In this document: positions 37,206 to 47,008 of the stretch, piece by piece | How the letters are laid out: each line of letters starts with the position of its first letter | Numbering within the stretch: the stretch's first letter is position 1 | Assembly: GCA_023259675.1 (NCBI GenBank) | Contig: JALRGT010000016.1 | Coordinates: 1-61,448, forward strand | Source of the DNA: Flavobacterium sp. | GTDB lineage: Bacteria; Bacteroidota; Bacteroidia; Flavobacteriales; Flavobacteriaceae | Length of the DNA: 61,448 nucleotides | Direction of reading: 5' to 3' | The notes under the pieces: generated by a model | The model's database searches: none | Seen by the model: the letters and a program-made list of their open reading frames with translations, nothing else | What the model was told of the DNA's origin: nothing | Program-made: the position numbers and the translations under genes

Positions 37206-38494
37206 TGATCCATAAACTAAAAAAAGAAATTGCTCATTTTACAAATCAGACCCACAATTTCAAGATATTAATGCTTACCAATTTGGTCTACGCCATTGTT
37301 TTACCGGTAATCGATATTTTTGTGGCAGCTTATGTAATGAGAAGCTCCAATGACCCTGTTAAAGTGGTGATTTATCAGTTGACTATTTATACCGGAATTC
37401 CGCTTACCTTTTTACTAAATGGTTATTTACTGAAACATTTTAATATTAGAAAACTCTATTCGGCCGGAATGATGCTCAGTGGAATTTCTATGATGATTAT
37501 GATGTCTTTAAAAACGCTTGATCTGGTTGGAATTGGGTTTGCAGGAATTACAATGGGTTTGTCTTTTGGTTTCTATTGGTCAAACAGAGATTATTTGGCT
37601 TTAGCCATTACCAATGATTCGAATCGAAATTACTATTATGGCTTAGAAACTTTTTTCTATACTATTATTGCTGTTGTCATTCCGATTACTATTGGGTGGT
37701 TTATTGAATCCAGTGGTGGGGATTCTCAAATACATAACGCTTATTTAATCATTACCGGAATCGTATTTTTAGTAACAATTGCAGCTTCTATAGTTTGCTT
37801 TAGAGGAACATTTCAAAATCCGGAACAGAAAAAATATGTGTTTTTCAAATTTCATCCTTTATGGTATAAATTATTGTCTTTGGCCTTATTAAAAGGTTTG
37901 GTTCAAGGATTCTTGGTTACAGCACCTGCAATGCTGATCATGTTGTTGTTGGGAAAAGAAGGAGCTTTAGGAACCGCACAATCCATAGGTGCCATAATCG
38001 CAGCCGTAATTATGTATGTTTTGGGAAGGATTACTAAACCTTCTGACCGTATCAAAATATTTACGGCAGGTCTTACTTTATTTGCATTAGGTGCCATTGT
38101 TAATGGATTTTTATTCAATCAGACAGGGGTAATCATTTTTATTTTATTATTGTTAATTGCAAAACCATTAATGGATTTGGCTTATTTTCCAATCCAATTC
38201 AAGGTCATTGATATTGTTTCAAAAATTGAAAAACGAGGTGAATTTGCTTATATCTTAAATCATGAAGCGGGATTGTTTGCCGGTAGATTTTTAGGAGCAG
38301 GGACATTTTTAGTTCTGGCGTATACTATCTCAACCGAAATTGCTTTGCGATATGCTATTATAATTGTTGCTATCTTACAATTAAGTTCTATCCTTGTTGC
38401 CAAAAAAATTATTGCCGATGGAAAATTACTCACCATTGATGATGAAGAAATCAATAAAAAAGTGATGGGTGAAATGGCAGAAAAAATGGTGTAA
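37205..38494 (+). CDS. MFS transporter, probable oligosaccharide importer
   Basis: A 429-residue inner-membrane protein with about 12 hydrophobic helices (for example LVYAIVLPVIDIFVAAYVM near the start and FILLLLIAKPLMDLAYFPI later). It begins one base inside the stop of the GH130 gene. In utilisation loci such pairs bring a disaccharide produced in the periplasm to a cytoplasmic phosphorylase. I infer uptake of the GH130 substrate; no direct specificity motif is seen. Confidence 0.8.
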   Translation: MIHKLKKEIAHFTNQTHNFKILMLTNLVYAIVLPVIDIFVAAYVMRSSNDPVKVVIYQLTIYTGIPLTFLLNGYLLKHFNIRKLYSAGMMLSGISMMIMMSLKTLDLVGIGFAGITMGLSFGFYWSNRDYLALAITNDSNRNYYYGLETFFYTIIAVVIPITIGWFIESSGGDSQIHNAYLIITGIVFLVTIAASIVCFRGTFQNPEQKKYVFFKFHPLWYKLLSLALLKGLVQGFLVTAPAMLIMLLLGKEGALGTAQSIGAIIAAVIMYVLGRITKPSDRIKIFTAGLTLFALGAIVNGFLFNQTGVIIFILLLLIAKPLMDLAYFPIQFKVIDIVSKIEKRGEFAYILNHEAGLFAGRFLGAGTFLVLAYTISTEIALRYAIIIVAILQLSSILVAKKIIADGKLLTIDDEEINKKVMGEMAEKMV

Positions 38495-38537
38495 AAACCA
38501 ATCTTTAAAATATTTTTATAATTAAATGATGTAAATA

Positions 38538-40262
38538 ATGAAAACTTTTTTTAAAATCTCTTCAATCTTTGTGTTGTTTATTCTGTTCGGAATCAATGGA
38601 TTCTCTCAGGTAAAACAACAAAAGATAGCTCGTGTAGATCAAATGCCCAATTTACCTCATCCCTTTCAAATTATTGATTACAAAGAACTTGCAATCAATT
38701 TTGACAATACCGTGTTTGATTTTAATGCCAAAGGCAAATACTGGCCTATGGTATGGATGGACACCAGTAAAAAGAATTTTCCGCAGGATGTTGTAGGTAT
38801 GTACACAGCTGTGGCTGATGTAAGACAAGGAGAAAACAACAAAGGGATGTTCCATGAAGCCCTGGCTACTATGGGCGCAACAATGGGCGCAAGTTTAGTT
38901 GGAATTGACAAAAGCAAACTACCGAACCTAAATTATGTGGGGATGCTTAAAAACTATTTCAATAAGGAAACTGGGTGGAATATCATGATGAACAATACCT
39001 GTCCTGAAGTTGCTTTACTGGGTGGAGGTTATGGTCGTGACTGGTGGTATGATGTCTATCCGAATCTTTTGTTTTATGCTGTATATGATCAATATCCAAA
39101 TGAACCGGGTTTTGATGAAATCGCAAAAAGTATAGCCGAAAAATTTCTGGAGGCCGATAGCATATTAAATGGAAATTATGACTACTCTTATTTCGATTAT
39201 GGGAAAATGAAACCCATGAAAAATAACATCTGCGCACAACCTGATGCTGCAGCAGGTCATGCATGGGTTCTGTATGCTGCCTACAAAAAGTTTGGTGATC
39301 CAAGATATTTAAAAGGAGCCAAAAGTGCTTTATCAGCACTAGAATCACAACCTATAAATCCAACCTATGAACTGTTAATGCCTTTCGGAGCCTATTTGGC
39401 GGCAAGAATTAATGCCGAAGAAGGAAAACAATACGACACCGATAAAATGTTGGGTTGGACGTTTGACGGAACGGCAATCTGTCGAGAAGGTTGGGGAGTT
39501 TTAGTGGGGAATTGGAACGGAATGGATATTTCAGGAACCGTTGGCAGTACAGTAGACCACGGAGGCTATGGTTTTTTGATGAATACTTATGATATGGCAT
39601 GGCCAATGGTGCCCATGGTTCGTTATGATCAATCGTATGCAACCGCCATAGGTAAATGGATGTTGAATGCTGCAAATGCATCCCGTTTTTTTTATCCGCA
39701 ATACATGCCGGATGAGCATGAAACGATTCCACAATTGGCTGAGGTTACCAAAGGCGTTATTGGTTACGAAGGAATCATCCGCCAATCGAGTTATAAAGCC
39801 TATGAAAATTTAAAAGGTCCCGTGGCGCAAGGTGATGGACCTCTTTGGGTACCGGGTCAAAATCCGGAGGAATCACAGTTCAGTGTTTATGGAAGTGGAC
39901 ATGTAGGCATTTTTGGCAGTATTATTCGAACCACCAATATTGAGGGAATTTTACAATTGAATCTATTGGCAACCGATTTTTTTAGCGATAAGACCTACCC
40001 TTCTTTCTTGTATTACAATCCTTATTCCAAATGTAAAAAAGTGGTTATAAAAACGGAACAAGGCAATAAAGTAGATTTATATAATACAGTATCCGGACGT
40101 TTTGTAGCCCGCAATGTTTCTTCGTCTGCCAAAATCAAGATTAAACCGGAAAGTGCCGCAGTAATTGTTTGTGTTCCATCAGCGGGTAAAATCTCTTATG
40201 AAGGAACTAAAATGTTGGTCAATGGTGTGGTGGTTGATTATCACTCCCAACAAAAAAATTAA
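38538..40262 (+). CDS. Secreted protein of unknown family, possible glycan-active enzyme
   Basis: The 574-residue protein has a signal peptide (about 1-24, ending GFSQ). The family is not recognised. The middle is rich in Trp, Tyr, Gly and acidic residues in a helical context (GRDWWYDVYPN, AAAGHAWVLYAAYKKFGD, ICREGWGVLVGNWNGMD, TVDHGGYGFLMNTYDMAW), reminiscent of alpha/alpha-barrel carbohydrate-active enzymes. A C-terminal beta-sandwich-like tail (about 490-560) resembles those after glycosidase barrels. Its place between the MFS gene and a GH13 gene supports a role in the same glycan pathway. Function is inferred from context only. Confidence 0.6.
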   Translation: MKTFFKISSIFVLFILFGINGFSQVKQQKIARVDQMPNLPHPFQIIDYKELAINFDNTVFDFNAKGKYWPMVWMDTSKKNFPQDVVGMYTAVADVRQGENNKGMFHEALATMGATMGASLVGIDKSKLPNLNYVGMLKNYFNKETGWNIMMNNTCPEVALLGGGYGRDWWYDVYPNLLFYAVYDQYPNEPGFDEIAKSIAEKFLEADSILNGNYDYSYFDYGKMKPMKNNICAQPDAAAGHAWVLYAAYKKFGDPRYLKGAKSALSALESQPINPTYELLMPFGAYLAARINAEEGKQYDTDKMLGWTFDGTAICREGWGVLVGNWNGMDISGTVGSTVDHGGYGFLMNTYDMAWPMVPMVRYDQSYATAIGKWMLNAANASRFFYPQYMPDEHETIPQLAEVTKGVIGYEGIIRQSSYKAYENLKGPVAQGDGPLWVPGQNPEESQFSVYGSGHVGIFGSIIRTTNIEGILQLNLLATDFFSDKTYPSFLYYNPYSKCKKVVIKTEQGNKVDLYNTVSGRFVARNVSSSAKIKIKPESAAVIVCVPSAGKISYEGTKMLVNGVVVDYHSQQKN

Positions 40263-40266
40263 GGTT

Positions 40267-41901
40267 TTGAAATCTAAATTTATAACCTTGGTCCTGATCG
40301 TTATCATTATACATAATGCCAATATTGTCTCGGCTCAAAACATAAATTTTGAAAAAAAATGGTGGAAGGAATCCGTATTTTATCAAATCTATATGCCCAG
40401 TTACGCAGACAGTAACGGTGATGGATATGGAGATTTTAAAGGGATAACCTCCAAATTGGATTATTTGGAACAATTAGGAGTCAAAGGAATCTGGCTGACT
40501 CCTTTTCTGACTTCCCCAAAGATTGACAACGGTTATGATATTGCCAATTATTATGAGGTCGACCCTACATATGGTACCAAAGCAGATTTTGATATTTTTT
40601 TGCAGAAAGCACATCAAAAAGGAATCAAAGTAATTATGGACATGGTTTTAAATCATACTTCTACAGATTGCAAGTGGTTTCAGGAATCTCGAAAATCTTT
40701 CGACAATCCATATCGGGACTATTACATCTGGAAAGAAACTCCTAACAATTGGGAATCCTTTTTTGGCGGTACGGCTTGGGAAAAAGATACTTTGACCAAT
40801 CAATATTACTACCACAAGTTTGACAAGAAAATGGCAGATCTAAACTGGTCTAATCCTAATGTAGTCGCTGAGGTTCAGAAAGTACTACGGTATTGGTTAG
40901 ATAGCGGTGTAGACGGATTCCGATTGGATGTGATTAATTTTTTAACCACTGACGGAATTACCTCTGACAATCCGATTTTAGAGGGACAGCAACAACATTC
41001 CAACGACATTGATCAAAAAGGCGTAAAAAATGCCATGCGAATGATAAAATCAACTGTAAGCGAATATGATAATCGTTTTATAGTGGGTGAAATAGGAAGT
41101 GACAAAATTGAAGTATTAAAACAATATCAATCACCAGATTTACTTGACGTGGTTTTTAATTTCAATTTTGGAAGTATTCAAAAATTTTCTTCCCAACGTA
41201 TTTTTGAGGAATTAGAAAGTATGGAGAAAAATATGAGTAATTATCCGACCTTGTTTTTTGGAAGTCATGATATGCCTCGAATGATGGACCGATTAGCAGA
41301 TGGAAACCCGAATAAAGCTTTGGCATTGGCGGCTTTAATGCTGATTGCCAAAGGGGTTCCTTTCATTTATTATGGCGAAGAAATCGGAATGCATAATATC
41401 ATTGCTAAGAATCCGCAAGAAATGGTGGATATTCAGGGAAAAACGCATTATGAATTGGCTCTTGCCAAAGGTAAAAATCCTACTGAAGCACTTTGGGAAG
41501 GAAATAAACACAACCGAGATAAATCCCGTAGTCCGATGCAATGGAATGGGAATGCTTTCGCAGGATTTTCAACAGAGAAAACTTGGATTAAAATCAATTC
41601 CGATTACCGCCAAACCAACGTTCAGGAATTATCGAACAAAGAAAACTCAATTCTTAACCGTTACAGGCAATTGATCGCTTTAAGAAATAATGAAAAAGTC
41701 CTGCAATATGGTAAATACAACAGACTTGAACACAAAAACGAACAAATTTTGTTTACTCGATCTTTCCAAGGAGAAAAAATCACCGTAATAATAAACTTTG
41801 GTTCCACAAAGAAAACAAACCTTCCAAAAGGAGCCAAAATCCTGATGGGGAACACCCGATTAAAAACAAACGACTTTATCATTTACAAAAACCAGAATTA
41901 G
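40267..41901 (+). CDS. Secreted GH13 alpha-amylase-family enzyme
   Basis: I start it at TTG 40267, four bases after the previous stop, because this places a signal peptide (KSKFITLVLIVII...VSAQ) exactly at the N-terminus; the frame extends upstream only as overlap. The product has 544 residues. GH13 catalytic residues are visible: nucleophile Asp221 in GFRLDVINF, acid/base Glu275 in VVGEIGS and transition-state Asp335 in GSHDMPRM. The overall layout resembles oligo-1,6-glucosidase/alpha-glucosidase types. A periplasmic alpha-glucosidase in a mannoside-type locus suggests a mixed glycan or an alpha-glucosyl decoration. Confidence 0.88.
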   Translation: MKSKFITLVLIVIIIHNANIVSAQNINFEKKWWKESVFYQIYMPSYADSNGDGYGDFKGITSKLDYLEQLGVKGIWLTPFLTSPKIDNGYDIANYYEVDPTYGTKADFDIFLQKAHQKGIKVIMDMVLNHTSTDCKWFQESRKSFDNPYRDYYIWKETPNNWESFFGGTAWEKDTLTNQYYYHKFDKKMADLNWSNPNVVAEVQKVLRYWLDSGVDGFRLDVINFLTTDGITSDNPILEGQQQHSNDIDQKGVKNAMRMIKSTVSEYDNRFIVGEIGSDKIEVLKQYQSPDLLDVVFNFNFGSIQKFSSQRIFEELESMEKNMSNYPTLFFGSHDMPRMMDRLADGNPNKALALAALMLIAKGVPFIYYGEEIGMHNIIAKNPQEMVDIQGKTHYELALAKGKNPTEALWEGNKHNRDKSRSPMQWNGNAFAGFSTEKTWIKINSDYRQTNVQELSNKENSILNRYRQLIALRNNEKVLQYGKYNRLEHKNEQILFTRSFQGEKITVIINFGSTKKTNLPKGAKILMGNTRLKTNDFIIYKNQN

Positions 41902-41948
41902 CAAACCCTAATTCCCTTTAGCATATTTTATTTTTAAAAGCAATACCT

Positions 41949-42464
41949 ATGAATTTAAACATCCCTGATAATTTAGACAAAAATGTTGTTTTTGACCAAA
42001 TAGCAACAGCATTAAAAAAAGAAAACTTTACCGTTGTAAAGCAAGACGAAACCAGACCTTGGGGAGGTTTCTTTGTTATTGACGAAAGTCAGGCACCTGC
42101 ATTTGCCGAAAAATTTTTTCCACATCTGGATATGAAAGCCATCAAAATAACCAATAAGTTAAGTCCAAAGATTTTGGTGGTGGCCCCGAACAAACGTTTA
42201 TCATGGCAATACCATTTTCGCAGAGCCGAAATTTGGAAAATACTTTCGGGAGTAGTAGGTGTAAAAACAAGTTTAACGGACGAAGAAGGTGAAATTCAGA
42301 AATTTTCTCCTGATAGTTTTATACAATTGAACAAAGGAGAGCTCCACCGCCTTATAGGATTGGACACCTGGGGAGTAGTTGCTGAAATTTGGCAACATAC
42401 CGATCCAGAAAACCCTTCAGATGAAGAGGATATCGTTCGTTTACAGGATGATTTTGGAAGATGA
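41949..42464 (+). CDS. Cupin protein, type II phosphomannose isomerase-like
   Basis: A cytoplasmic 171-residue cupin. ETRPWGGFFVI, LSWQYHFRRAEIWKILSGVVGV and LNKGELHRLIGLDTWGVVAEIW match the cupin motifs of type II phosphomannose isomerases (the C-terminal part of ManC-like proteins), including the His residues expected to bind metal. Interconversion of mannose-6-phosphate and fructose-6-phosphate would let mannose released by the GH130 enzyme enter glycolysis after a mutase step. It is the last gene of the locus, before a strong terminator. The nucleotidyltransferase half is absent. Confidence 0.75.
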   Translation: MNLNIPDNLDKNVVFDQIATALKKENFTVVKQDETRPWGGFFVIDESQAPAFAEKFFPHLDMKAIKITNKLSPKILVVAPNKRLSWQYHFRRAEIWKILSGVVGVKTSLTDEEGEIQKFSPDSFIQLNKGELHRLIGLDTWGVVAEIWQHTDPENPSDEEDIVRLQDDFGR

Positions 42465-42486
42465 AAAATAATTTTATTTTATAAAA

Positions 42487-42518
42487 AAAGCTTGAAACAA
42501 TGTGTCGTTTCAAGCTTT
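42487..42518. terminator. Shared terminator between the utilisation locus and sulP
   Basis: A 12-bp perfect stem pairs aaagcttgaaac (42487-42498) with gtttcaagcttt (42507-42518), with A-rich and T-rich flanks, between convergent genes. Confidence 0.85.
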
Positions 42519-42525
42519 ATTTTTT

Positions 42526-44058
42526 TTAATCAATCACCACTTTGTAAGTTGGATCTTCAATAATATTTACATCGATTATCTCATCGGCATTATGGAGTAA
42601 CTGGCGACAATCGTCACTAAGATGGCGTAAATGTATTTTCTTCCCTACTCTGGCATAGCGTTCCGTTAACTTATTCAACGCATCAATGGCACTCATATCT
42701 GCAATTTTACTTTCTTTAAAATCAACAATCACTTCATTGGGATCATTGGCAATATCAAATTTTTCTAAAAACACAGTAGTTGAGGCAAAAAAGAGTGGTC
42801 CAAAAATTTCGTAATGTTTAACGCCATTTTCATCCGTGTATTTTTTGGCTCGAATTCGTTTCGCACTTTCCCAAGCAAAAACCAGCGCTGAAATAATAAC
42901 GCCAATTAAAACAGCTAAGGCCAAATTGTGTAATAAAATGGTAATTACTGCCACCAAAACCCCGACGAAAATATCGTGTTTGGGCATTTTATTGATGATG
43001 CGAAAACTAATCCATTCAAATGTACCAACCGATACCATAATCATCACTCCAACCAAAGCCGCCATCGGTAATTTTTCGATTACAGGTGCTCCAAATAAAA
43101 TTATTACAAGAATAGTTAATGCTGCGATTATTCCAGAGAGACGAGCTCTGGAACCAGCCGATAAATTAACCAATGTTTGCGCAATCATCGGGCATCCTCC
43201 CATTCCAAAGAAAAATCCGTTTAGGATATTGGCACTACCTTGAGCGACACATTCGCGATTGCCACTTCCTTTAGTTCCCGTAATTTCATCGACTAAATTT
43301 AAAGTCAACAAACCTTCCGTTAATCCCACGGAAGCCATAATCAAAGCGTATGGAAAAATCAATTCCAAGGTTTGTAAATTCCAAGCTATATTCGGCACAT
43401 GAAATGGTGGAAAACCACCACTTACGGAAGCAATATCAGCCACTGTTTTAGTTTCAATTCCAAATCCCAACACCAAGCCAAAAACAACAATGATGGCCAC
43501 TAAAGAGGCCGGGATAGCTTTGGAAATTTTAGGAAATAATTTCACGATGGCAATGGTTAATACCACTAAACCTAACATAATATACAATGGACTTCCAGAA
43601 AGCCAAACACTTTCTCCATTAACTATTGTTTTGAACTGATCTAATTGCGACATAAAAATAATGATGGCCAATCCGTTTACAAACCCATACATAACCGGCT
43701 GTGGTACCAAGCGAATAAATTTACCTAGTTTAAACAATCCTACCAAAATCTGGAGTACCCCCGCCAAGGCAACTGCCGCAAAAACATATTCAATTCCGTT
43801 CGATTTCATCAAAGCAATCAATACAATCACTGTTGCTCCTGCCCCACCTGATACTAATCCCGGTCTTCCTCCGAAAATTGCGGTGACCAATCCCATAATA
43901 AAAGCGGCATACAATCCTACCAACGGAGGAAAACCCGCTAATATGGCAAAAGAAAGTGATTCTGGAATCATCGTCATGGCTACGGTTAGACCGGCTAGAA
44001 CTTCTGTTCTGTAATTTACTTTTTGGGCGAAATTGAATAAATTGAAGTACTGTTTCAT
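42526..44058 (-). CDS. SulP-family inorganic anion transporter with STAS domain
   Basis: A 510-residue membrane protein with about 10-12 hydrophobic helices (residues about 20-400), starting with the SulP motif LTVAMTMIPESLSFAILAGFP. A cytoplasmic C-terminal STAS domain (about 425-505) contains DFKESKIADMSAIDALNKL. SulP proteins carry sulfate, bicarbonate or other anions; bacterial members cannot be assigned by eye. It is transcribed alone and divergently from the PEP synthase operon. Confidence 0.9.
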   Translation of the reverse strand: MKQYFNLFNFAQKVNYRTEVLAGLTVAMTMIPESLSFAILAGFPPLVGLYAAFIMGLVTAIFGGRPGLVSGGAGATVIVLIALMKSNGIEYVFAAVALAGVLQILVGLFKLGKFIRLVPQPVMYGFVNGLAIIIFMSQLDQFKTIVNGESVWLSGSPLYIMLGLVVLTIAIVKLFPKISKAIPASLVAIIVVFGLVLGFGIETKTVADIASVSGGFPPFHVPNIAWNLQTLELIFPYALIMASVGLTEGLLTLNLVDEITGTKGSGNRECVAQGSANILNGFFFGMGGCPMIAQTLVNLSAGSRARLSGIIAALTILVIILFGAPVIEKLPMAALVGVMIMVSVGTFEWISFRIINKMPKHDIFVGVLVAVITILLHNLALAVLIGVIISALVFAWESAKRIRAKKYTDENGVKHYEIFGPLFFASTTVFLEKFDIANDPNEVIVDFKESKIADMSAIDALNKLTERYARVGKKIHLRHLSDDCRQLLHNADEIIDVNIIEDPTYKVVID

Positions 44059-44574
44059 TCTTTTATTTTAAATTAAAACTAATGGGTTTGAAAATATTTT
44101 CAATAGAAATTACACCCAAAAATGGAAGTGATTGTAAAAAAACAAATTAAAATTTAAACAATCACTTGAGAAAAAAGGTTCTTTTAAAAGAAGTGCAAAT
44201 GTAAATCTTTTTGACCGTTGTTCATACGAAAAAGGGGATTAGTCCGAACTTGTATCAAAAAACGATAAAAAAAAGCATCCTTTTGATTAACAACCAAACA
44301 CGCAATCAGAAACACACAAAAGACTTCAAAGCAATAACTTACATCTAAAAAAATCAAAAAATAAACGCCATTTACACCCCGTAAAAAACATATTTTGATT
44401 AAATTTACATAAGAACTTTTTAAGACCGTGATACTGTAATTGTATATCTCCTCAAATCCAATTCTACAGGTCACAATTTCATTCATCATTGAAATTTAGA
44501 GAATTGCCCCCGATTCTAAAAATCATCCTGTATACTACTAGTTAATATTTTTTTTTAATATAAAACGAATAGAA
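44059..44574. other. Divergent intergenic region between sulP and ppsA
   Basis: No convincing gene lies in these 516 bases. They must carry the promoters of sulP and of the 11-gene operon, but I found no exact TTTG-N19-TAnnTTTG match. A 101-codon minus-strand frame (44184-44489) has a cysteine/phenylalanine-rich composition unlike the real proteins here and is not called. Confidence 0.4.
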
Positions 44575-46989
44575 ATGATACACTCAAAACATATTTTATT
44601 TTTTGATGCTATCAGTATTTCTGATATTGAAAAAGTGGGGGGTAAAAATGCTTCTCTGGGCGAAATGTACAATCATCTCACCCCACTAGGAGTTCATATT
44701 CCTAACGGTTTTGCCATAACTGCAAATGCCTATCGATTGTTTCGAAAAGAAAATCATCTGGAAACTGATTTAAACGAATTGTTACTTTCCCTAGATGCTA
44801 AAAAATTTTCGAATCTCTCCGAAATTGGTTCAAAAGCCAGGGCCCTTATCTTAAAATCTCAAATACCCGAGGAAATTAAGAACGAAATACACCATGCTTA
44901 TGATTCCCTTTGTAAACTGAGCGGAATAGAGAACCTTAGTGTTGCGGTAAGAAGTAGCGCTACAGCCGAAGATTTACCTTCTGCCAGTTTTGCGGGCAGA
45001 ATGGAATCTTTTTTAAACATCAGTGGTGCCCAACAATTAGAAGAGGCAATTCTGCACTGTTATGTTTCCCTATTTACGGACAGAGCTATCAAATACCGTC
45101 ATGACATGGGTTTCGAAAAAATGGATATTGCCATTTCCGTGGGGATTCAACAAATGGTTCGAAGTGACAAAGCCGCCTCCGGTGTGGCATTTACTATCGA
45201 TCCTGACACGGGTTTTCAAAATACTATTATTATAAACAGCAGTTGGGGACTTGGAGAAAACATTGTACAAGGAACCGTCACTCCAGATGAATGGATGGTA
45301 TTTAAACCCACGTTACAGGAAAAAAAATACAATCCCATTTTAAAAAAACGATGCGGTAAAAAAGAATTTACGATGATTTATGCAGCACCATCAGAAGATT
45401 CTGCAGCCGAAAAAACAACGCTAAATAAAGAAACGGTTCCAGAGAAACAAGACCAGTTTTCCTTATCGGATCATGAAGTCATCCAATTAGCCCAATGGTG
45501 CGCTATTATAGAAAAACATTATAATAAACCCATGGATATTGAGTGGGCCAAAGACGGTCTAAACCAACAACTCTACATTCTTCAGGCTCGACCGGAAACC
45601 ATTCATGGAAAAGAAAAAAAACAAGTTAGAGAAATCTACACGCTCAAAGAGAAAAGCAAACTTATTACCCAAGGAATCGCTTTAGGAGACAAAATTGCAA
45701 CTGGTAAAGCCTGTATTTTAAATAATCCACAAGAGGGAGACCATTTAAAGGATGGGGAAATTATTGTAACCGATTTAACGAATCCCGATTGGGATCCTAT
45801 CTTGAAAAGAGCCTCTGCAATCATTACCAACAAAGGAGGACGAACCAGCCATGCGGCCATTGTGGCGCGGGAACAGGGAACCGTAGCCGTGGTAGGATGT
45901 GGCAATGCAACACAAGAAATTATAAATGGACAACAAATTACCGTTTCCTGTGCCGAAGGAAAAGAGGGTTATATCTATGAAGGAGAATTAAAATGGGAAA
46001 TTACCGAGCAAGATTTCAGTCAGCTTAAAATGCCAAAAACAGACCCCATGCTTATTCTGGCCGATCCCGAAAGAGCTTTTGAACTCAGTAATTATCCCAA
46101 TAAAGGCGTGGGTTTGATGCGAATGGAATTTGCCATTTCAAATACAATAAAAATTCATCCTTTGGCTTTATGCGAACCCGAAAAAATTACAGACGACAAA
46201 ACAAGGGCACAAATTCAGGAATTGACCAAAGGCTATAGTGACCCCCAGAAATATTTTATCGATAAACTGGCTGAAGCCGTCTCTATTGTCGGTGCCGCTT
46301 TTTACCCCAAAGAAGTTATCGTTAGAATGAGCGATTTCAAAAGTAACGAATATGCAAACCTGATTGGCGGGAAATATTATGAACCCGCAGAAGAAAATCC
46401 GATGATTGGTTTTCGAGGAGCATCCAGATATTACAGTGATTTTTATCGAAAAGGATTTGCTTTAGAATGCGAAGCCATGAAAAAAGTTAGAAACGAAATG
46501 GGATTGGGAAATATAAAATTGATGATTCCGTTTTGCAGAACAATTGAGGAAGGAAAAAAAGTAATTGAGGAAATGGCCAAAAACGGACTCATACAAGGCG
46601 AAAACAATTTGGAAATTTATGTGATGATTGAAATTCCGAGTAATGTGATTCTGGCAGATGAATTTGCGGCACTTTTTGACGGTTTTTCTATTGGTTCCAA
46701 TGATTTAACCCAACTCACCTTGGGTTTAGATAGAGACTCTGAGTTGGTAAGTTATTTATTTAGCGAACAAAATCCAGCCGTGAAAAATTTAATTAGAGAA
46801 ACCATTCATGCTGCCAAAAGAAATAATATAAAAGTAGGTTTATGTGGGCAAGCACCTAGCGACATTCCCAAATTTGCACAATTTTTAGTAGAGGAAGGAA
46901 TTGACAGTATCTCCTTTAATCCGGATGCTTTGATAAAAGGAATTGAAAACATCTTGGAATCAGAAATGAAAAATACCGTTCGATTATAG
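44575..46989 (+). CDS. ppsA: Phosphoenolpyruvate synthase
   Basis: PpsA (804 residues) converts pyruvate plus ATP to PEP, AMP and phosphate. The N-terminal ATP-grasp-like domain begins VGGKNASLGEM at about 22-32. The phospho-carrier His426 lies in KGGRTSHAAIVARE, and the PEP-binding barrel ends with catalytic Cys757 in VGLCGQAPS. It is the first gene of a long plus-strand operon and lies 19 bases before the SDR gene. Together with acetyl-CoA synthetase and the 2-oxoacid dehydrogenase downstream it centres the operon on pyruvate and acetate. Confidence 0.95.
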   Translation: MIHSKHILFFDAISISDIEKVGGKNASLGEMYNHLTPLGVHIPNGFAITANAYRLFRKENHLETDLNELLLSLDAKKFSNLSEIGSKARALILKSQIPEEIKNEIHHAYDSLCKLSGIENLSVAVRSSATAEDLPSASFAGRMESFLNISGAQQLEEAILHCYVSLFTDRAIKYRHDMGFEKMDIAISVGIQQMVRSDKAASGVAFTIDPDTGFQNTIIINSSWGLGENIVQGTVTPDEWMVFKPTLQEKKYNPILKKRCGKKEFTMIYAAPSEDSAAEKTTLNKETVPEKQDQFSLSDHEVIQLAQWCAIIEKHYNKPMDIEWAKDGLNQQLYILQARPETIHGKEKKQVREIYTLKEKSKLITQGIALGDKIATGKACILNNPQEGDHLKDGEIIVTDLTNPDWDPILKRASAIITNKGGRTSHAAIVAREQGTVAVVGCGNATQEIINGQQITVSCAEGKEGYIYEGELKWEITEQDFSQLKMPKTDPMLILADPERAFELSNYPNKGVGLMRMEFAISNTIKIHPLALCEPEKITDDKTRAQIQELTKGYSDPQKYFIDKLAEAVSIVGAAFYPKEVIVRMSDFKSNEYANLIGGKYYEPAEENPMIGFRGASRYYSDFYRKGFALECEAMKKVRNEMGLGNIKLMIPFCRTIEEGKKVIEEMAKNGLIQGENNLEIYVMIEIPSNVILADEFAALFDGFSIGSNDLTQLTLGLDRDSELVSYLFSEQNPAVKNLIRETIHAAKRNNIKVGLCGQAPSDIPKFAQFLVEEGIDSISFNPDALIKGIENILESEMKNTVRL

Positions 46990-47008
46990 AATTTAAAAAT
47001 ATAAAATC

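Noticed and set aside
40165..40266. N-terminal extension of the GH13 frame
   Set aside because: It overlaps the preceding gene, and a signal peptide starts at TTG 40267.
44184..44489. 101-codon minus-strand frame in the sulP-ppsA gap
   Set aside because: No motif, unusual Cys/Phe-rich composition, and it occupies the region expected to hold two promoters.
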